A stretch of 64,000 nt of DNA, taken from NCBI GenBank assembly GCA_033782935.1, contig JAWQEG010001429.1, positions 902,001 to 966,000 on the forward strand, read 5' to 3'. Positions 21,600-33,209 of this stretch are shown here, piece after piece (the first letter of the stretch is position 1; each line of letters starts with the position of its first letter). The position numbers and the translations under genes are program-made. The notes beneath the pieces were generated by a model that saw nothing but the letters and a program-made list of their open reading frames with translations, had not been told where the DNA came from and made no database searches. The DNA comes from Petrolisthes cinctipes. Taxonomy: Eukaryota; Arthropoda; Malacostraca; Decapoda; Porcellanidae.

Positions 21600-21887
21600 A
21601 CTTAATTAACAACATAGTGGTTGTGTGTATACTAACCTTTGTTGTCCACAGTTTACACAGTAGTCCTGTGTGTGTTGTAGAGGACAGGAGGGTGACACAA
21701 TAGTAATGAAGGAACACCAACATGGACAACACAAAACACACCATGAAAACCAATATACTATATGTGTAATGCATAAGTAAATACATTGACTTGGTAACAT
21801 ATTAGGCAGAGAAAAGAGGTTGTATGAGAGACAAATAATGATGAACGATAAGTGACTGTTGTGACTCTAGTTTTAACATCTTCAATG

Positions 21888-21992
21888 TGTTACCCTTCCC
21901 ACTAACCAAAATGACAAACATAAAATTAATATCTGACACAATATTCCTCAATGTGTTACCCTTCCCACTAACCAAGATGACAAATATAAAAT
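21888..21992 (-). repeat. 66-bp tandem repeat, about two units
   Basis: Reverse-complement copy of the 66-bp array at 7338-7642, with CAATGTGTTACCCTTCCCAC occurring twice. Copy number is about two, against five in the left arm. Confidence 0.85.
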
Positions 21993-22002
21993 TTATACCT
22001 TT

Positions 22003-22290
22003 ACATTCTCCTATTCGTTCCTCTCCCTCCCCCTTTCTATACCCTACCTACCCTTCCCTTCCCTCCCCTACCCCTCTTCTCCCTTTCCTTCCTTTACAGC
22101 TTCATATCTCTCTAGTCCTCTCCTTTACCATCCCCAATCCTCACTTCCTTCCCATTAACGTTTTTCTCCTATCCCTTCCTACAATTTCTTCCCTTTCCTT
22201 CATTCCTACTCTTCCTTCTTCTAACCCTTACGTCATCGTTCCCTCCCAACCCTCCATCCTTCACACACCCTACCCTCCACCCTATTGTAT
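22003..22290 (-). repeat. Polypyrimidine tract
   Basis: TTCC/CCCTACC-rich, the reverse complement of the polypurine block at 7028-7312. Confidence 0.8.
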
Positions 22291-22437
22291 ATGCGACTGT
22301 CTGCAAGACTTATCACAGGATGTACCAATATATCTAATATATACTGTATATTGTTAAAATTAGACAAATACATGTCACATATACAAATAAAATATATTCA
22401 TGTAGTGTTACAAGATATTGGCTTTATATACTGTATG

Positions 22438-22756
22438 GGTGTTAATGTCTGTGTGGCTTTGTGATAGTGTGTGTGATAGTGTATGTGTGTTAAGGTGTGT
22501 GTGGCCCTGTGATAGTGTATGTGTGTAGCCTTGAGATAGTGTGTGTGTTAATGTGTGTGTGGCCTTGTGATAGTGTGAGTGTGTTAATGTGTGTTTAGCC
22601 TTGTAATAATGTATGTGTGTTAATGTGTGTGTGGCCTTGTAATAATGTATGTGTGTTAATGTGTGTGTAGCCTTGTAATAATGTATGTGTGTTAATGTGT
22701 GTGTAGCCTTGTAATAAAGTATGTGTGTTAATGTGTGTGTAGCCTTGTGATAGTGT
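22438..22756 (-). repeat. 36-bp minisatellite, right-arm copy
   Basis: Repeats of GTGTGTTAATGTGTGTGTGG plus CCTTGTAATAATGTAT. It is the reversed form of 6530-6866. Confidence 0.85.
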
Positions 22757-22979
22757 CATGGCGGCATCCGTAGGGACAGTGGAGGAAGAGATAAAGCATA
22801 TTAGATAATGAACTCCAGTGTACTGTGAGTAATTTAATCCTTTGTAAATTATTGTGTTCTTACTTCTTGCAAATCAATGTAGTATACTTTATTTTAAGTC
22901 TGACAAATGATCCATATTTGTTTAACAATTATCAAACAACTTTTCTGTATCTAGGGAGGATCACAACCATTTCAGATTG

Positions 22980-22980
<1 letters not shown>

Positions 22981-23012
<32 letters not shown>

Positions 23013-23114
23013 CATTAACCACAGAATCAGTTTTACCTTCATACAGTAGTCCAAGTTAATCTTAAAGGAATTTAATGGTCAATAATTTTACAGCGATAGG
23101 GATAGTACGAACCC

Positions 23115-23144
<30 letters not shown>
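22981..23144 (+). repeat. (CA)n microsatellites
   Basis: CA runs at 22981-23010 (inside the arm) and 23118-23144 (outside it). Confidence 0.9.
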
Positions 23145-23149
<5 letters not shown>

Positions 23150-23179
23150 CCTGTCACGTACATACATATATATACAATT

Positions 23180-23290
<111 letters not shown>

Positions 23291-23297
23291 GTAATTG

Positions 23298-23430
23298 ATT
23301 ATATTCTACCTGCTGTGTCTACTGCTCCTGCCACTCGTTTACATATTGCTGTGCCTGTAAATCATTATATTCTACCTGCTGGGTCTACTGCTCCTGCCAC
23401 TCGTTTACATATTGCTGTGCCTGTAAATCA
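23298..23430 (+). repeat. 66-bp tandem duplication of an element A ORF2 fragment
   Basis: ATTATATTCTACCTGCTG begins at 23298 and again at 23364. Each unit reads HYILPAGSTAPATRLHIAVP, matching HYSLPAGSSASATCLRIAVP at about 1951-2010 in element A. A third unit begins but stops after about 12 bases. Confidence 0.75.
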
Positions 23431-23434
23431 ATAG

Positions 23435-23850
23435 CGGACAACCTTTGTACAGTAGGGTGAAGGTCAGATGAGACTTTCAGGAGCATGTCGCAGGCAGCAG
23501 TGACAAACGTGAACCACAAAGTGGCTTTGCATAAAAATTTTATTGAAACAAACATACAATTTAGTGAGATGGTTTGGTGACATTGTTCATTGAAGAGTGT
23601 TCTTGGTAAACATACAAATTAGTGTGATGGTGGGTTCTACTTGCCATAAACAATTGTTTCAATGTTCAGTTCAATGGATGAGAAACACAACAGAAGAATA
23701 TCATTGAGGTGACAGTCCGAGAGCTGATAGTGAAGGTGAGACTTGGTGACCAGAGTACCAAGTAGCCTTGACTTGGAGAGAGTGTAGGGTTGACAAACAC
23801 TATTTGTTAGCAGATGGTTTTGGTCAAATAATAATTATATTTGGCTGGAG
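23435..23850. other. No gene recognised
   Basis: About 415 bp of unique-looking sequence with two related stretches (AACATACAATTTAGTGAGATG and AACATACAAATTAGTGTGATG near 23550 and 23607). I see no coding or transposon signature. Confidence 0.4.
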
Positions 23851-24269
23851 TTTCGTGGCCCGGATTGCAATATTAATGCCGAGCAATGTCTAAGACCGGA
23901 CCATAGGCCTTCATGGGCCAGATCTGGCCTGCGGGCCAAGGTTGGCCACCCCATTGCATACCGGATTCCATTATTAATTCGGAGTATGTTCACGGGCCAC
24001 ACAATATGCCTCTGTGGGCCGGATGTTACCCGCTCCTACTCTAAATATAGCCTGATGGACATCTTATTTATGACTCATATGTTACTTACTATTTACCTTT
24101 CTTTGCCAGACCAGTTATACTCTGATCTTTTCCTTGCCAGTCATGTCGTTTACAAGTTATTTGTCTCCCAGACACACCTCCAACTTTGTTGTACCTCCCA
24201 TTCATGGATGCTTTACGCAAGAGAGTTTTATACAGAGTAGTTGACAGTAGCATTCTTGTCTTGTCTCAT
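23851..24269 (+). repeat. Direct repeat block (copy 2)
   Basis: Same orientation as 5750-6166, beginning CTGGAGTTTCGTGGCCCGGATT. It contains the GC-rich hAT-end-like segment (GGGCCAGATCTGGCCTGCGG) and the same element A scrap (about 24055-24215), followed by GA repeats at 24270-24294. Confidence 0.7.
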
Positions 24270-24294
24270 AAGAGAGAGAGAGAAAGAGAGAGAG
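24270..24294 (+). repeat. (GA)n microsatellite
   Basis: Short imperfect GA run after direct repeat copy 2, parallel to 6167-6232. Confidence 0.85.
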
Positions 24295-24547
24295 TTTGTT
24301 TAGACGTGGGAAAGACAGAATGAAGATAAACAAATCAAGACAGGAAAAAAATGTGCTCACTGCGCGATAAAACACACACACATTAAACTGAACAATGACA
24401 CGTGACAAGGAATAAAAACAGAAATATAAAAAACGAAAGAAAATGGTTATTGACTGGCAGGTGTGCAGTACAGAAGAGTGTATGGAATGATAATAGAGTG
24501 TCAAATTATAGGTCATGAAATATTATAGAGCGTTTTTAGCCCATCAG

Positions 24548-24672
24548 GATGGTGGAATGTGAAGTTAATTTGTGGGGAAACAAACACACACAAACATCTC
24601 TGCTTGGGTTCTTTACTGGTTAATTTGTGGAGAAACAAACACACACATCTCTGCTTAGGTTCTTTACTTAGT
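24548..24672 (+). repeat. Tandem duplication of about 65 bp
   Basis: GTTAATTTGTGGGGAAACAA through TCTCTGCTTGGGTTCTTTAC occurs twice in a row with small differences. No function seen. Confidence 0.75.
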
Positions 24673-26332
24673 CCACGCTTCCTCTCTGCTACAGATTTCT
24701 ACATTATACCACTAGGAGGCATCACACACAAATAAGGATACTATATATAAATGTGGTATTTCAGAACAATAAAATTAATTATGGATCATTTCCACAAACA
24801 AAAATAATTACAAATTAATATAGCAATTTGCCTTTTATATATCAACACTAATGGTGACGTTTCACAAATACAGTAACGTTATCAGTTGCACATTTAACGT
24901 ACATAAATGTTGTCAGTGAGTTTCGTAATTACAAAGTCTTCCTTAAGTTATCATCCTACTTACACAAAGTTTAAAACTACACTTTATTATTGTGTGGGTC
25001 ATGGAATGTCCAGAATTCTTTCAGAAGGTTGCCGGACAGATAATATTAAGAACCACTGACTGACAGTGATGCTTTGGCTAAACATTTATACTAAACTCAT
25101 ATCAATACCTCACTTAGGGTTGTCATAGACTTCAATAATTTACAGAACATTATTTAAAATATATACTAAGTTGAATGTTTCTCCCTCAACGCTTGAGACA
25201 AAGGTGGATGTGGAAAACATTATTATGGAAGAGAATGGTAGTAGGAATGTCATGGGTTAGGGAAGAGATTAAATGATTACAAGGTAGGATACAGGTGTGT
25301 AATAAAGCAAGAAGTATTATGTCTATTTATTATAGTTGTAAGGAGGAGTGAAGTATACACCAAGGGAGAGTTAGGTAAGCAAGAAAAGTCATCAAGAGGG
25401 GTGATACTATTGAATACTAATAATCACGATGGATATAATAATTAATAAAAACATTAATATGAGTAAGGTTGTGCGCATTATAACTTTAAGGTATACGCCT
25501 ATTTCTATTTTAATGTCAGTACAATGACAACTTAAAACATAGATTATATCAGAGTGAGTAAGGCATAATACAGACGAGTCAATGAAATGAAACTGATAGG
25601 AGAGATTGGGCATAGGAAAGACAAGAAAGAAACAGAGTCCAGTGTGGTAATAGGAAGGAACAAAAGAGGGAATGATTGAAAGAGACAATGGAAAGAAGAG
25701 TATTTGTCACACTGTATTACCCGTGTTAAACAAATGGTAACGAATAATGTTAAATCACAACAGGGACGAAATATTCATGTTACTAAAATACATGTCGAAG
25801 TTTAAATTAATACTTCATACCAACGAAGGTATAAATGGAAGGTTACTTAACACTGAATGGGGAGAGGAGAGGCCAGGAGGGGAAGTACTGTATTTATAGA
25901 AAAAAAAAAACATGTAATGGCGTAACACACACTGCCATTATCTATGTTGATGACGTGTGTATCTGGCAACGTTATTGTATTCTTGCAACGTTGCCTCTAT
26001 GACTGAAAATGTTTTGGTATATTTCATAAACAACTTTCTGGCAACATTATATATATTTCTGTGTTGGTATCCGTAAACAAAAACCTTCCTTCACCAATAT
26101 CATATATTTCTCGATAATATTATAATTCCAACTTCTGAACATATATAGCATAATTATAACTTTGATGAAATTGTCATTAAATTATTTTAGTTCACATATG
26201 GTCATCTGTAATATATAGCTGTCAATTCTATCACATAGTGTTCTCTGATTAACAGGAACGTATCATGGACTAAGAAAGACAAACTTCTGGTATTGACTGT
26301 ACTGCTGTGTTTATGATTCCCTGAGACACCAT
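24673..26332. other. AT-rich interval without recognisable genes
   Basis: About 1.66 kb. Open stretches are short and AT-driven (for example 93 codons at 25407-25688, -). I find no retrotransposon motif, tRNA or ordered repeat. Confidence 0.45.
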
Positions 26333-26517
26333 CTTATTGAGGGAACTTGACCTTCTCTATCCTTACTGGACAGTAGGTAGTTGAATCAAACTGTCTGACC
26401 AACATACACAGTGAAGCTAACAATAATATTATATTGAGGGAACTTGACCTTATCTATCCTTACTGAACAGCAGGTAGTTGAATCAAACTGTCTGACCAAC
26501 ACACACAGTAAAGCTAT
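26333..26517 (+). repeat. Tandem duplication of about 99 bp
   Basis: ATTGAGGGAACTTGACCTT through CTGTCTGACCAACA occurs at 26335 and again at 26434, with a few substitutions. Confidence 0.8.
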
Positions 26518-26519
26518 AT

Positions 26520-26624
<105 letters not shown>

Positions 26625-26873
26625 TTTATTTATTTATATTGGTATCTTTTTGCCTATCTATTTACCATTGATGAAATACATTAGTTGTTGTGTGTTCATA
26701 ATGATACGAGTGGAATGGTGGTGATGACAGGTGTTACATTACACTCTACTTTGACATTTTATTCTCCCCTTTCTTATAAGTTTCAAAGGTAGGCCATTAT
26801 CTCCCACACTCCCTCCCTCCCTCGATTTCCTTTTCACTCTCTCTCTCCCTCTCTCCATACTTGATTAAACCTT

Positions 26874-26874
26874 C

Positions 26875-26924
<50 letters not shown>
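26874..26924 (+). repeat. (TC)n microsatellite
   Basis: About 24 TC units at the end of a pyrimidine-rich stretch starting near 26800. Confidence 0.9.
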
Positions 26925-26927
<3 letters not shown>

Positions 26928-27325
26928 TTAACACTCAGGAAACTCCCATAGTTGAGGCAAAAATGGAGTGAGTTTATTTCCTTTCTGTCCACGGTTGACG
27001 TCACCAACGAGAACTTTTGGGTGTAAGGTTACCCTCCATACACACGGGTCTGGCACTACAAACAATATTATAGTTAGAACAAAGGATTTTTATCCCCTTG
27101 TTAGCCAATATATAAATATTATCAGGTGTCTCAGACCAGTTATTACACAGAAGAAAACAAGTATTCATTGTAATTATAACATGTACAATGTGTGTGTCTG
27201 TGTGTGTGTGTGTGTGTATGTGTGATCCTACAGTTCTCCACTCATAGATTCTAGTGTTCTTCCCTACATCCTGAAAGTGTGTATGGTAATAAATATACAA
27301 CCCTTGTTAAGGGGAATATGAAAGT
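26925..27325. other. No gene recognised
   Basis: About 400 bp with a short (TG)n at 27187-27219. No supported coding region. Confidence 0.4.
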
Positions 27326-27470
27326 TACTATATTGATTTAACAAGTTGTAATTACACAATAATTTACAAAGGATTATGTTGTTCGCAGTACACTGGAATT
27401 CATAATCTAATATGTTTTATCTCTTCCTCCACTGTCCCAATGGATGACGTCATGACACTTCCTGTGTGCG
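27326..27470 (+). repeat. Diverged third copy of repeat arm, start
   Basis: ATTGATTTAACAAG through CACAATAATTTACAAA, GTACACTGGAATTCAT and CTTCCTCCACTGTC parallels 6392-6515 in the left arm, same orientation. The continuation (36-bp minisatellite and purine block) appears only at 29055-30890, so the copy has been split by other repeats. Confidence 0.65.
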
Positions 27471-27881
27471 TAGGTGTATGTGTGTGTTTGGTCACTACCG
27501 GATCAGATTCCATTTGTAGTGTTGTGTTTGTATAAATCCTTCTCAACTTCAGCATTACAGTGCTTCAATCTCTGGAGTTTATTATCAAGAAGAACCTTCC
27601 ACATATTGGGTAAAGTGTTTTGTTGTTACTATTAATATTAAATCCTGCACTGAACTATTTTGGATTGTCTTCCTTTGAAATGCTCTGTATTTCTTCATAA
27701 TCTCTCCCTCTCTTTATCACTTCCTATCTTTCCTCTCCTATATTCTTCTTTGGTCAGGTTTACTTCTGTGTCAACATACATTCTTTTCTGTACTGAACAG
27801 TTGCACCTTGCAATCCTCCCTTAATTAATCTTCTTTGAGTAATAATAATGTATAGTAAGCCCCTCACCCAGGTCCGTGAGT
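27471..27881. other. No gene recognised
   Basis: About 410 bp of AT-rich sequence with no supported coding or element signature. Confidence 0.4.
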
Positions 27882-28345
27882 TTAAGGGGGTGCGGGAGTA
27901 GGGGACAGGCTTGGGGGGTTTTAGGGGGTGCGGGAATAGGGGGACAGGCTAGGGGTGGGTAGAAAGCCTGTCTCCTACTCCCGCACCCCCGTAAACCCGC
28001 CCCCAAGCCTGTCCCTCTACTCCTGCATCTCCCTAAGCCTGTTCCCATACCCCCGCGCCCCCTAACCCCCCCCAAGCCTGTCCCCCTGCTCCCGCACCCC
28101 CCTAAACCCTCCCCAAGCCTGTCCCTCTACTCCTGCATCCCCCTAAGCCAGTTCCCATACCCCCGCGCCCCCTAATCCCCCCAAGCCTGTCCCCCTACTC
28201 CCGCACCCCCTTAAGCCGCCCCCCCCAAGCCTGTCCCCGTACTCCCGCACCCCCCTAACCCCCCCCCCCCTCAAGCCTGTCCCCTACTCCCACACCCCCC
28301 TAAACCCCCCCAAGCCTGTGCCCCTATTCCCGCACCCCCTTAATT
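27882..28345 (+). repeat. GC-rich minisatellite with inverted units
   Basis: Two G-rich units (GGGGTGCGGGAGTAGGGGAC, then GCGGGAATAGGGGGACAGGC) are followed by about ten C-rich units starting AAGCCTGTCCCC and ending CCGCACCCCC, that is, the reverse complement. Units are about 30-45 bp. A two-unit higher-order pattern (CTCTACTCCTGCATC then TTCCCATACCCCCGCGCC) occurs twice. The G-rich units have runs able to form G-quadruplexes. Confidence 0.85.
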
Positions 28346-28440
28346 AAAACTGTTTACTGAGGGGTTACTACCATGGCTGGGAGTTGGCCTGGCCTGGCTG
28401 ACGTTCACGGAGATTATCTCATCACAGGAAGAGATGAAGA

Positions 28441-28905
28441 GAAACTAGATATTGAGGGAGGGAAGCAGGGAGAGGGAAGGGAGAGAGAGTGTGAGGGAGG
28501 GAGAGAGTGGACAGTGAAGGAACAAGGAGGGAGAGGGAGAGGGAGGGGAGAGAGAGTGTGAGGGAGGGAGGGAGGGAGGGGAGAGAGAGTGTGAGGGAGC
28601 GAGAGAGTGGACAGTGAAGGAACAAGGAGGGAGAGGAGGGGAGAGAGAGTGTTAGAGAGGGAGGGAGGGGGAGGGAGAGGAGAGAGAGTGTTAGAGAGGG
28701 AGGGAGCGAGAGAGTGTGAGGGAGCGAGGGAGCGAGAGAGTGGACAGTGAAGGAACAAGGAGGGAGAGGGAAGGGAGAGAGAGTGTGAGGGAGGGAGGGG
28801 AGAGAGTGTGAGGGAGGGGAGAGAGAATGTGAGGGAGGGAGGGAGAGAGAGTGTGAGGGAGGGAGGGGAGAGAGAGTGTGAGGGAGGGAGGGAGGGAGAG
28901 AAGGA
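28441..28905 (+). repeat. GAGGGAGG-type purine minisatellite
   Basis: About 465 bp of GAGGGAGG/GAGAGAGTGTGAGGGA words with a recurring AGTGGACAGTGAAGGAACAA segment (about 28507, 28606 and 28739). Serine/proline/leucine-rich open stretches on the - strand are artefacts. Confidence 0.85.
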
Positions 28906-28924
28906 GCCTTTGTGCAATTTTATA

Positions 28925-29425
28925 AATATATATATTTTTTAACATTCTACGGTGAAATGGTAAACTAATAATAACATTGACAAGCTTTCCACTAAGAACA
29001 CATATTATTATAACCTGATTATTATACGTATTATAACCTAACACACTGAACACTATTATAATGCCACACACACATTAAAACACTAACACTATCACAGTGC
29101 TACACACACATTAACACACTAACACTATCACAGTGCTACACACACATTAACACACATACGCTATCACAGTGCTACACACACATTAACACACATACATTAT
29201 TACAAGGCTACACACACATTAACACACATACAGTATATAAAACCAATAGAGGCTTAGCTCTATGTCTTTCATGTATGTTTATCTTGTCTTGTAACACTAC
29301 ATGATTATATTTTCTCTGTATATGTGACATGTATTATTTTATTGCATTATATTTTGTCTAATAACATTGACAAGCGTTCCACTAAGAACACATATTATTA
29401 TAACCTGATTATTATACCACCTCAG
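28925..29425 (+). repeat. 36-bp minisatellite and flanks, third copy
   Basis: Repeats of ACACACATTAACACACTAAC and CACTATCACAGTGCT at 29055-29240, then TATATAAAACCAATA and TGTAACACTACATGA, as at 6867-6935. AACATTGACAAGC...TTCCACTAAGAACACAT occurs on both sides (about 28973 and 29363), a local duplication. Confidence 0.7.
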
Positions 29426-29642
29426 TTTGACATGAGAGAAAAAAATTATTACTTATATCTTTATATTTTAATTAAATATTAATTAACATTTCAGTATGAA
29501 CATAATACATACAGCATGCAGTATGTGTGTTCTTTTATATCAATGTTTGGGATATAACACTTATATTTACATATTGTCTATCGGTAATATTATTTATTGT
29601 TGGTAAAATTAGTATATATTCCTTACTGTTATAGGAAAGTTT

Positions 29643-29644
<2 letters not shown>

Positions 29645-29730
<86 letters not shown>

Positions 29731-29761
29731 GGTCTGTTATTGTCTGTGTTTCTATGTAACT

Positions 29762-29835
<74 letters not shown>

Positions 29836-29866
29836 GGTCTGTTATGGTCTGTGTTTCTATGTAACT

Positions 29867-29928
<62 letters not shown>
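29645..29928 (+). repeat. Three (CT)n arrays with identical spacers
   Basis: (CT)n at 29645-29726, 29764-29831 and 29870-29928, separated by two nearly identical spacers of about 37 bp (GTAAGGTCTGTTATTGTCTG ... CTATGTAACTAA). Confidence 0.9.
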
Positions 29929-29935
<7 letters not shown>

Positions 29936-29959
29936 GTGGAAATGTCATGATAATCTGCA

Positions 29960-30890
29960 AACTATAAATATATTAATTTTTTTGGGTACATCCTGTGATA
30001 AGTTGTGCAGGCAGTGTTATGTACTGTGTAATGGTGGGTTGGGTGTGTGTGGGAAGGAGGGAGGGTTGGGTGTGTGTGGGGAAGGAGGGAGGGTTGGGTG
30101 TGTGTGGGGAAGGAGGGAGGGTTGGGTGTGTGTGTGAGGGGAAGTAGGGAGGGTTGGGTGTGTGAGGGGAAGGAGAGAGGAAGGATGGAGGGTTGGGTGT
30201 GTGTGGGGAAGGAGAGAGGAAGGAGGGAGGGTTGGGAGGGAACGATGAGGTAAGCGTTAGGAGGAGAGGGAAGAGGAGGGATGAAGGAAAGGGAGGAAAT
30301 TAAATGAAGTTATAGGAGAAAAAGGATAAGGGGAAGAAAGGGAGGTTGGGGATGGTAAAGGAGAGGAAGGGAGAGGGATATGAAGCTGTAAAGGAAGGGA
30401 GGGGAGATGAGGGAAAGGGAGAAGATGTGTAAGGAAGGGAAGGGAAGGGTAGATAGGGCAAAGAAAGGGAGGGGAGAAGAGGAGAATGGAGGAGAGGAGT
30501 AGGAAAGGAAAGGGAAGAGTAGGTAGGTATGATAACGGAAGGGATGGGAGAGAAGGGGAAGGGAGGAGAGAGTATGTTGGGAGGGGAAGGATACGTAAGG
30601 TAAAGGAAGGGGAGGGAGAGGGAGGAACAGGAGGGGAAGGGAGAAAAGGGGTAGGGAAGTGAGGGAAGGAGAGGGAAAGGGAAGGGTAGGTAGGGTAAAG
30701 GAAGTGGAGGGAGAGGGAGGGAACAGGAGGGGAAGGGAGAAAAGGGGTAAGAAAGTGAGGGAAGGAGAGGGATAGGGAAGAATAGGTAGGATAAAGGAAG
30801 GGAGGGAGAGGGACGAATAGGAGAATGTAAAGGAAGGAAGAGAAGGAGGGATAAGAAATGATAAAGCAGGGGAAAGGAGAGGAGGAATAC
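29960..30890 (+). repeat. Polypurine block, third copy of arm segment
   Basis: GGTACATCCTGTGATAAGT precedes a GGGTTGGGTGTGTGTGGGGA repeat (about 30030-30235) and 650 bp of GGGAAGG/GGTAGG words, matching the order at 6985-7320. Long reverse-strand open stretches rich in Pro/Ser/Leu are compositional. Confidence 0.75.
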
Positions 30891-30992
30891 AATATTTATG
30901 TATATAATATAATACAAACAGTAACAGATCTGTTGATCCTTTAGAGGCTGTTTTGATTCTCAGGTGCTAACTACTAGTAGAGATAATGAATA

Positions 30993-31208
<216 letters not shown>

Positions 31209-31564
31209 GGACCAAGACCAATTAAAGGTGTAATATACTTATGGTTCATTGGAGCACTTTGATTCCTTTGAAGTATACCAACAAACAGGACCACATTAAC
31301 ATAAATAATGGTGTTCTGTTGCTTAGAATAGTGTGTAGGAATCAGTTGTTCCAGATTTACCAACACTGTACTACTCCTCTTTAACTTCCTGGCTATCTGT
31401 TGGTATATTTATAAAGCCACTTTATTTATTTATTAATATAGGTAACAAGGAAGCACTACCATCTTGTATTACCATTATAATGTTATATTTCATTCAATAT
31501 AATTTAATGTAAAATATAACATTGTGCAAAATCTGACAACTGTAATGACTCAACCCTTACTTAT
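31209..31564. other. No gene recognised
   Basis: About 355 bp of AT-rich sequence with no coding or element signature. Confidence 0.4.
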
Positions 31565-31780
31565 TATAGTATGAACACACACATATACACACACCCTAAT
31601 AGTATACACACATATGTATTAAAACACACACATATATTAATAGTATACACACGTATGTATTAACACACACACATACCTTAATAGTATACACACGTATGTA
31701 TTAACACACACACATACACACACATACATACCCTAATAGTATACACACATATGTATTAACACACACACATACAAACACCC
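31565..31780 (+). repeat. AC-rich minisatellite, about 48-bp unit
   Basis: Units of TATACACACGTATGTATTAA, then CACACACACATACC, then CTTAATAG, repeated about four times immediately upstream of family B copy 1. Confidence 0.75.
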
Positions 31781-32164
31781 GTCCGAGGTCACCGAGGTCG
31801 TATGTGTGACACGGCTCTCATCTGGGCAGCCAGGGTCAGCTTGTTGACCCCTCACCCCTCATCTACCTTCATCTACCAGTGCCGCACATTAAGAAGGATA
31901 CTAAACAATCAAAATGAGGCCCAACAATCTGTCAACCAACCAACACACTGGCTTGAAGATAATCCGTTACTCCCTGCCACCACTATACTATCTCAAACGA
32001 GGAGCTGCCTACCCACCACCTGCCATAATAGGTCACCTGAAAGCTATTGGCCTATTTCACAATAGAAGTCATAAACAGGGGAAAATCCGACAGAAAAAGA
32101 TTCGTGTAATAAGCAGTGCAAAAAAGAGGAAAACGCCTATTGTTGTAAAACCGTAGAAGTTCCC

Positions 32165-33000
32165 CACCTCTGGTATGATCTCCCCTCTGTGTTCCTATCT
32201 AACGTGACCTCACTATGCACCAAATTTGGCGAACTGGTAAATACAGTGAACACGATCAGCGCTGATATAGTTTGTGTTACGGAAGCCTGGTAAGTTATAC
32301 CAGAGTTGTGTGCCATTGAAAACTACGACCTATTCCACTGTCTTAGAACCCAAAAACGAGGAGCTGGACTTGTGATGTTTACACACACAAAGTACAAAGC
32401 CGAGCGCCTGAACGTTGAAACTCCCAGGGAACTTGAGGTCTTGTGGGTAAGATTAACACTGCCATGTCACCCTCGCCACATTGCCTCCATCATTTGTGGT
32501 TTGGTGTATCACCCCACACGTGCACCCACCCATGCCCTGCTCGTCGACCACATCATCGACACCTGTGACACCCTACAGGCAAGATATCAATCTTCTAAAA
32601 TGGTTATATGTGGTGACTTCAAGCAACTATAGTCAACCTCACAGGATAAGGCCGGTCTGGCTGGGTCGCCAGTCCACTAGGAATTTCCACTGTGTTGCCA
32701 CTTCTTTCGTTGACAACCAAGAGGAGGCCTATAAATAGCTTGACATGTCAAACGCGCCACGCACCACACCATATCCCACGTCACCCCTAATTATCCCAGG
32801 TCCTCCTGCTCTCCACTCCTATCACTGCACACATCAACTGAGCATTACCAAGATTGTCAACTTTCCCACTCACAAACAAAACACCCTAGACCTCATTATC
32901 ACTGACCTGGCAGACCAGTACCTACCACCTCAACCACTTCCACCCATGGATAGAAGCAACCATCTCTCCATGTTTTGGGCCCCTGCCATTACCACCTCCC
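32165..33000 (+). pseudogene. Family B copy 1 endonuclease
   Basis: NVTSLCTKFGELV and ADIVCVTEAW open the APE-type domain, with a TAA right after. LFHCLRTQKRGAGLVMFTH, HPTRAPTHALLVDHII and MVICGDFKQL follow (32306-32632). After frameshifts the C-terminus continues in 32745-33203 with NTLDLIITDLADQYLPP and MDRSNHLSMFWAP. It is the same domain as in the relic at 8255-9690. Non-functional. Confidence 0.72.
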
Positions 33001-33209
33001 ACCACCAAGATGACCATACCACCAAGATATGTAGACCTACACCTGACTCTGCTATCAGACAGTTTGGACAGTGGCTGATACAGTACCCGTGGACTGAGGT
33101 ACTAACTGTTAGTGACGTTGACAGGAAGTGGGAGAATTACCAAACTACTATCACTCAGGCCTACTACCACTTCTTTCCTACGATGGATAACACCATGGAT
33201 TAAGAGGCT

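Larger units (their letters stand above)
20136..23048 (-). repeat. Long inverted repeat, right arm, outer part
   Basis: Reverse complement of about 6233-9205. It starts inside the solo-LTR copy (to 20940), continues through the endonuclease scrap, (TC)n, 66-bp repeat, polypyrimidine and 36-bp minisatellite, and ends at CTTCATACAGTA (23048). It carries about 60 bp absent from the left arm (about 20220-20275) and a foreign LTR fragment at 20941-21113. Confidence 0.85.

Noticed and set aside
28414..28917. Ser/Pro/Leu-rich open frames on - (also 30257-30917)
   Set aside because: They follow the polypurine composition and lie in repeats; no start context or domain.
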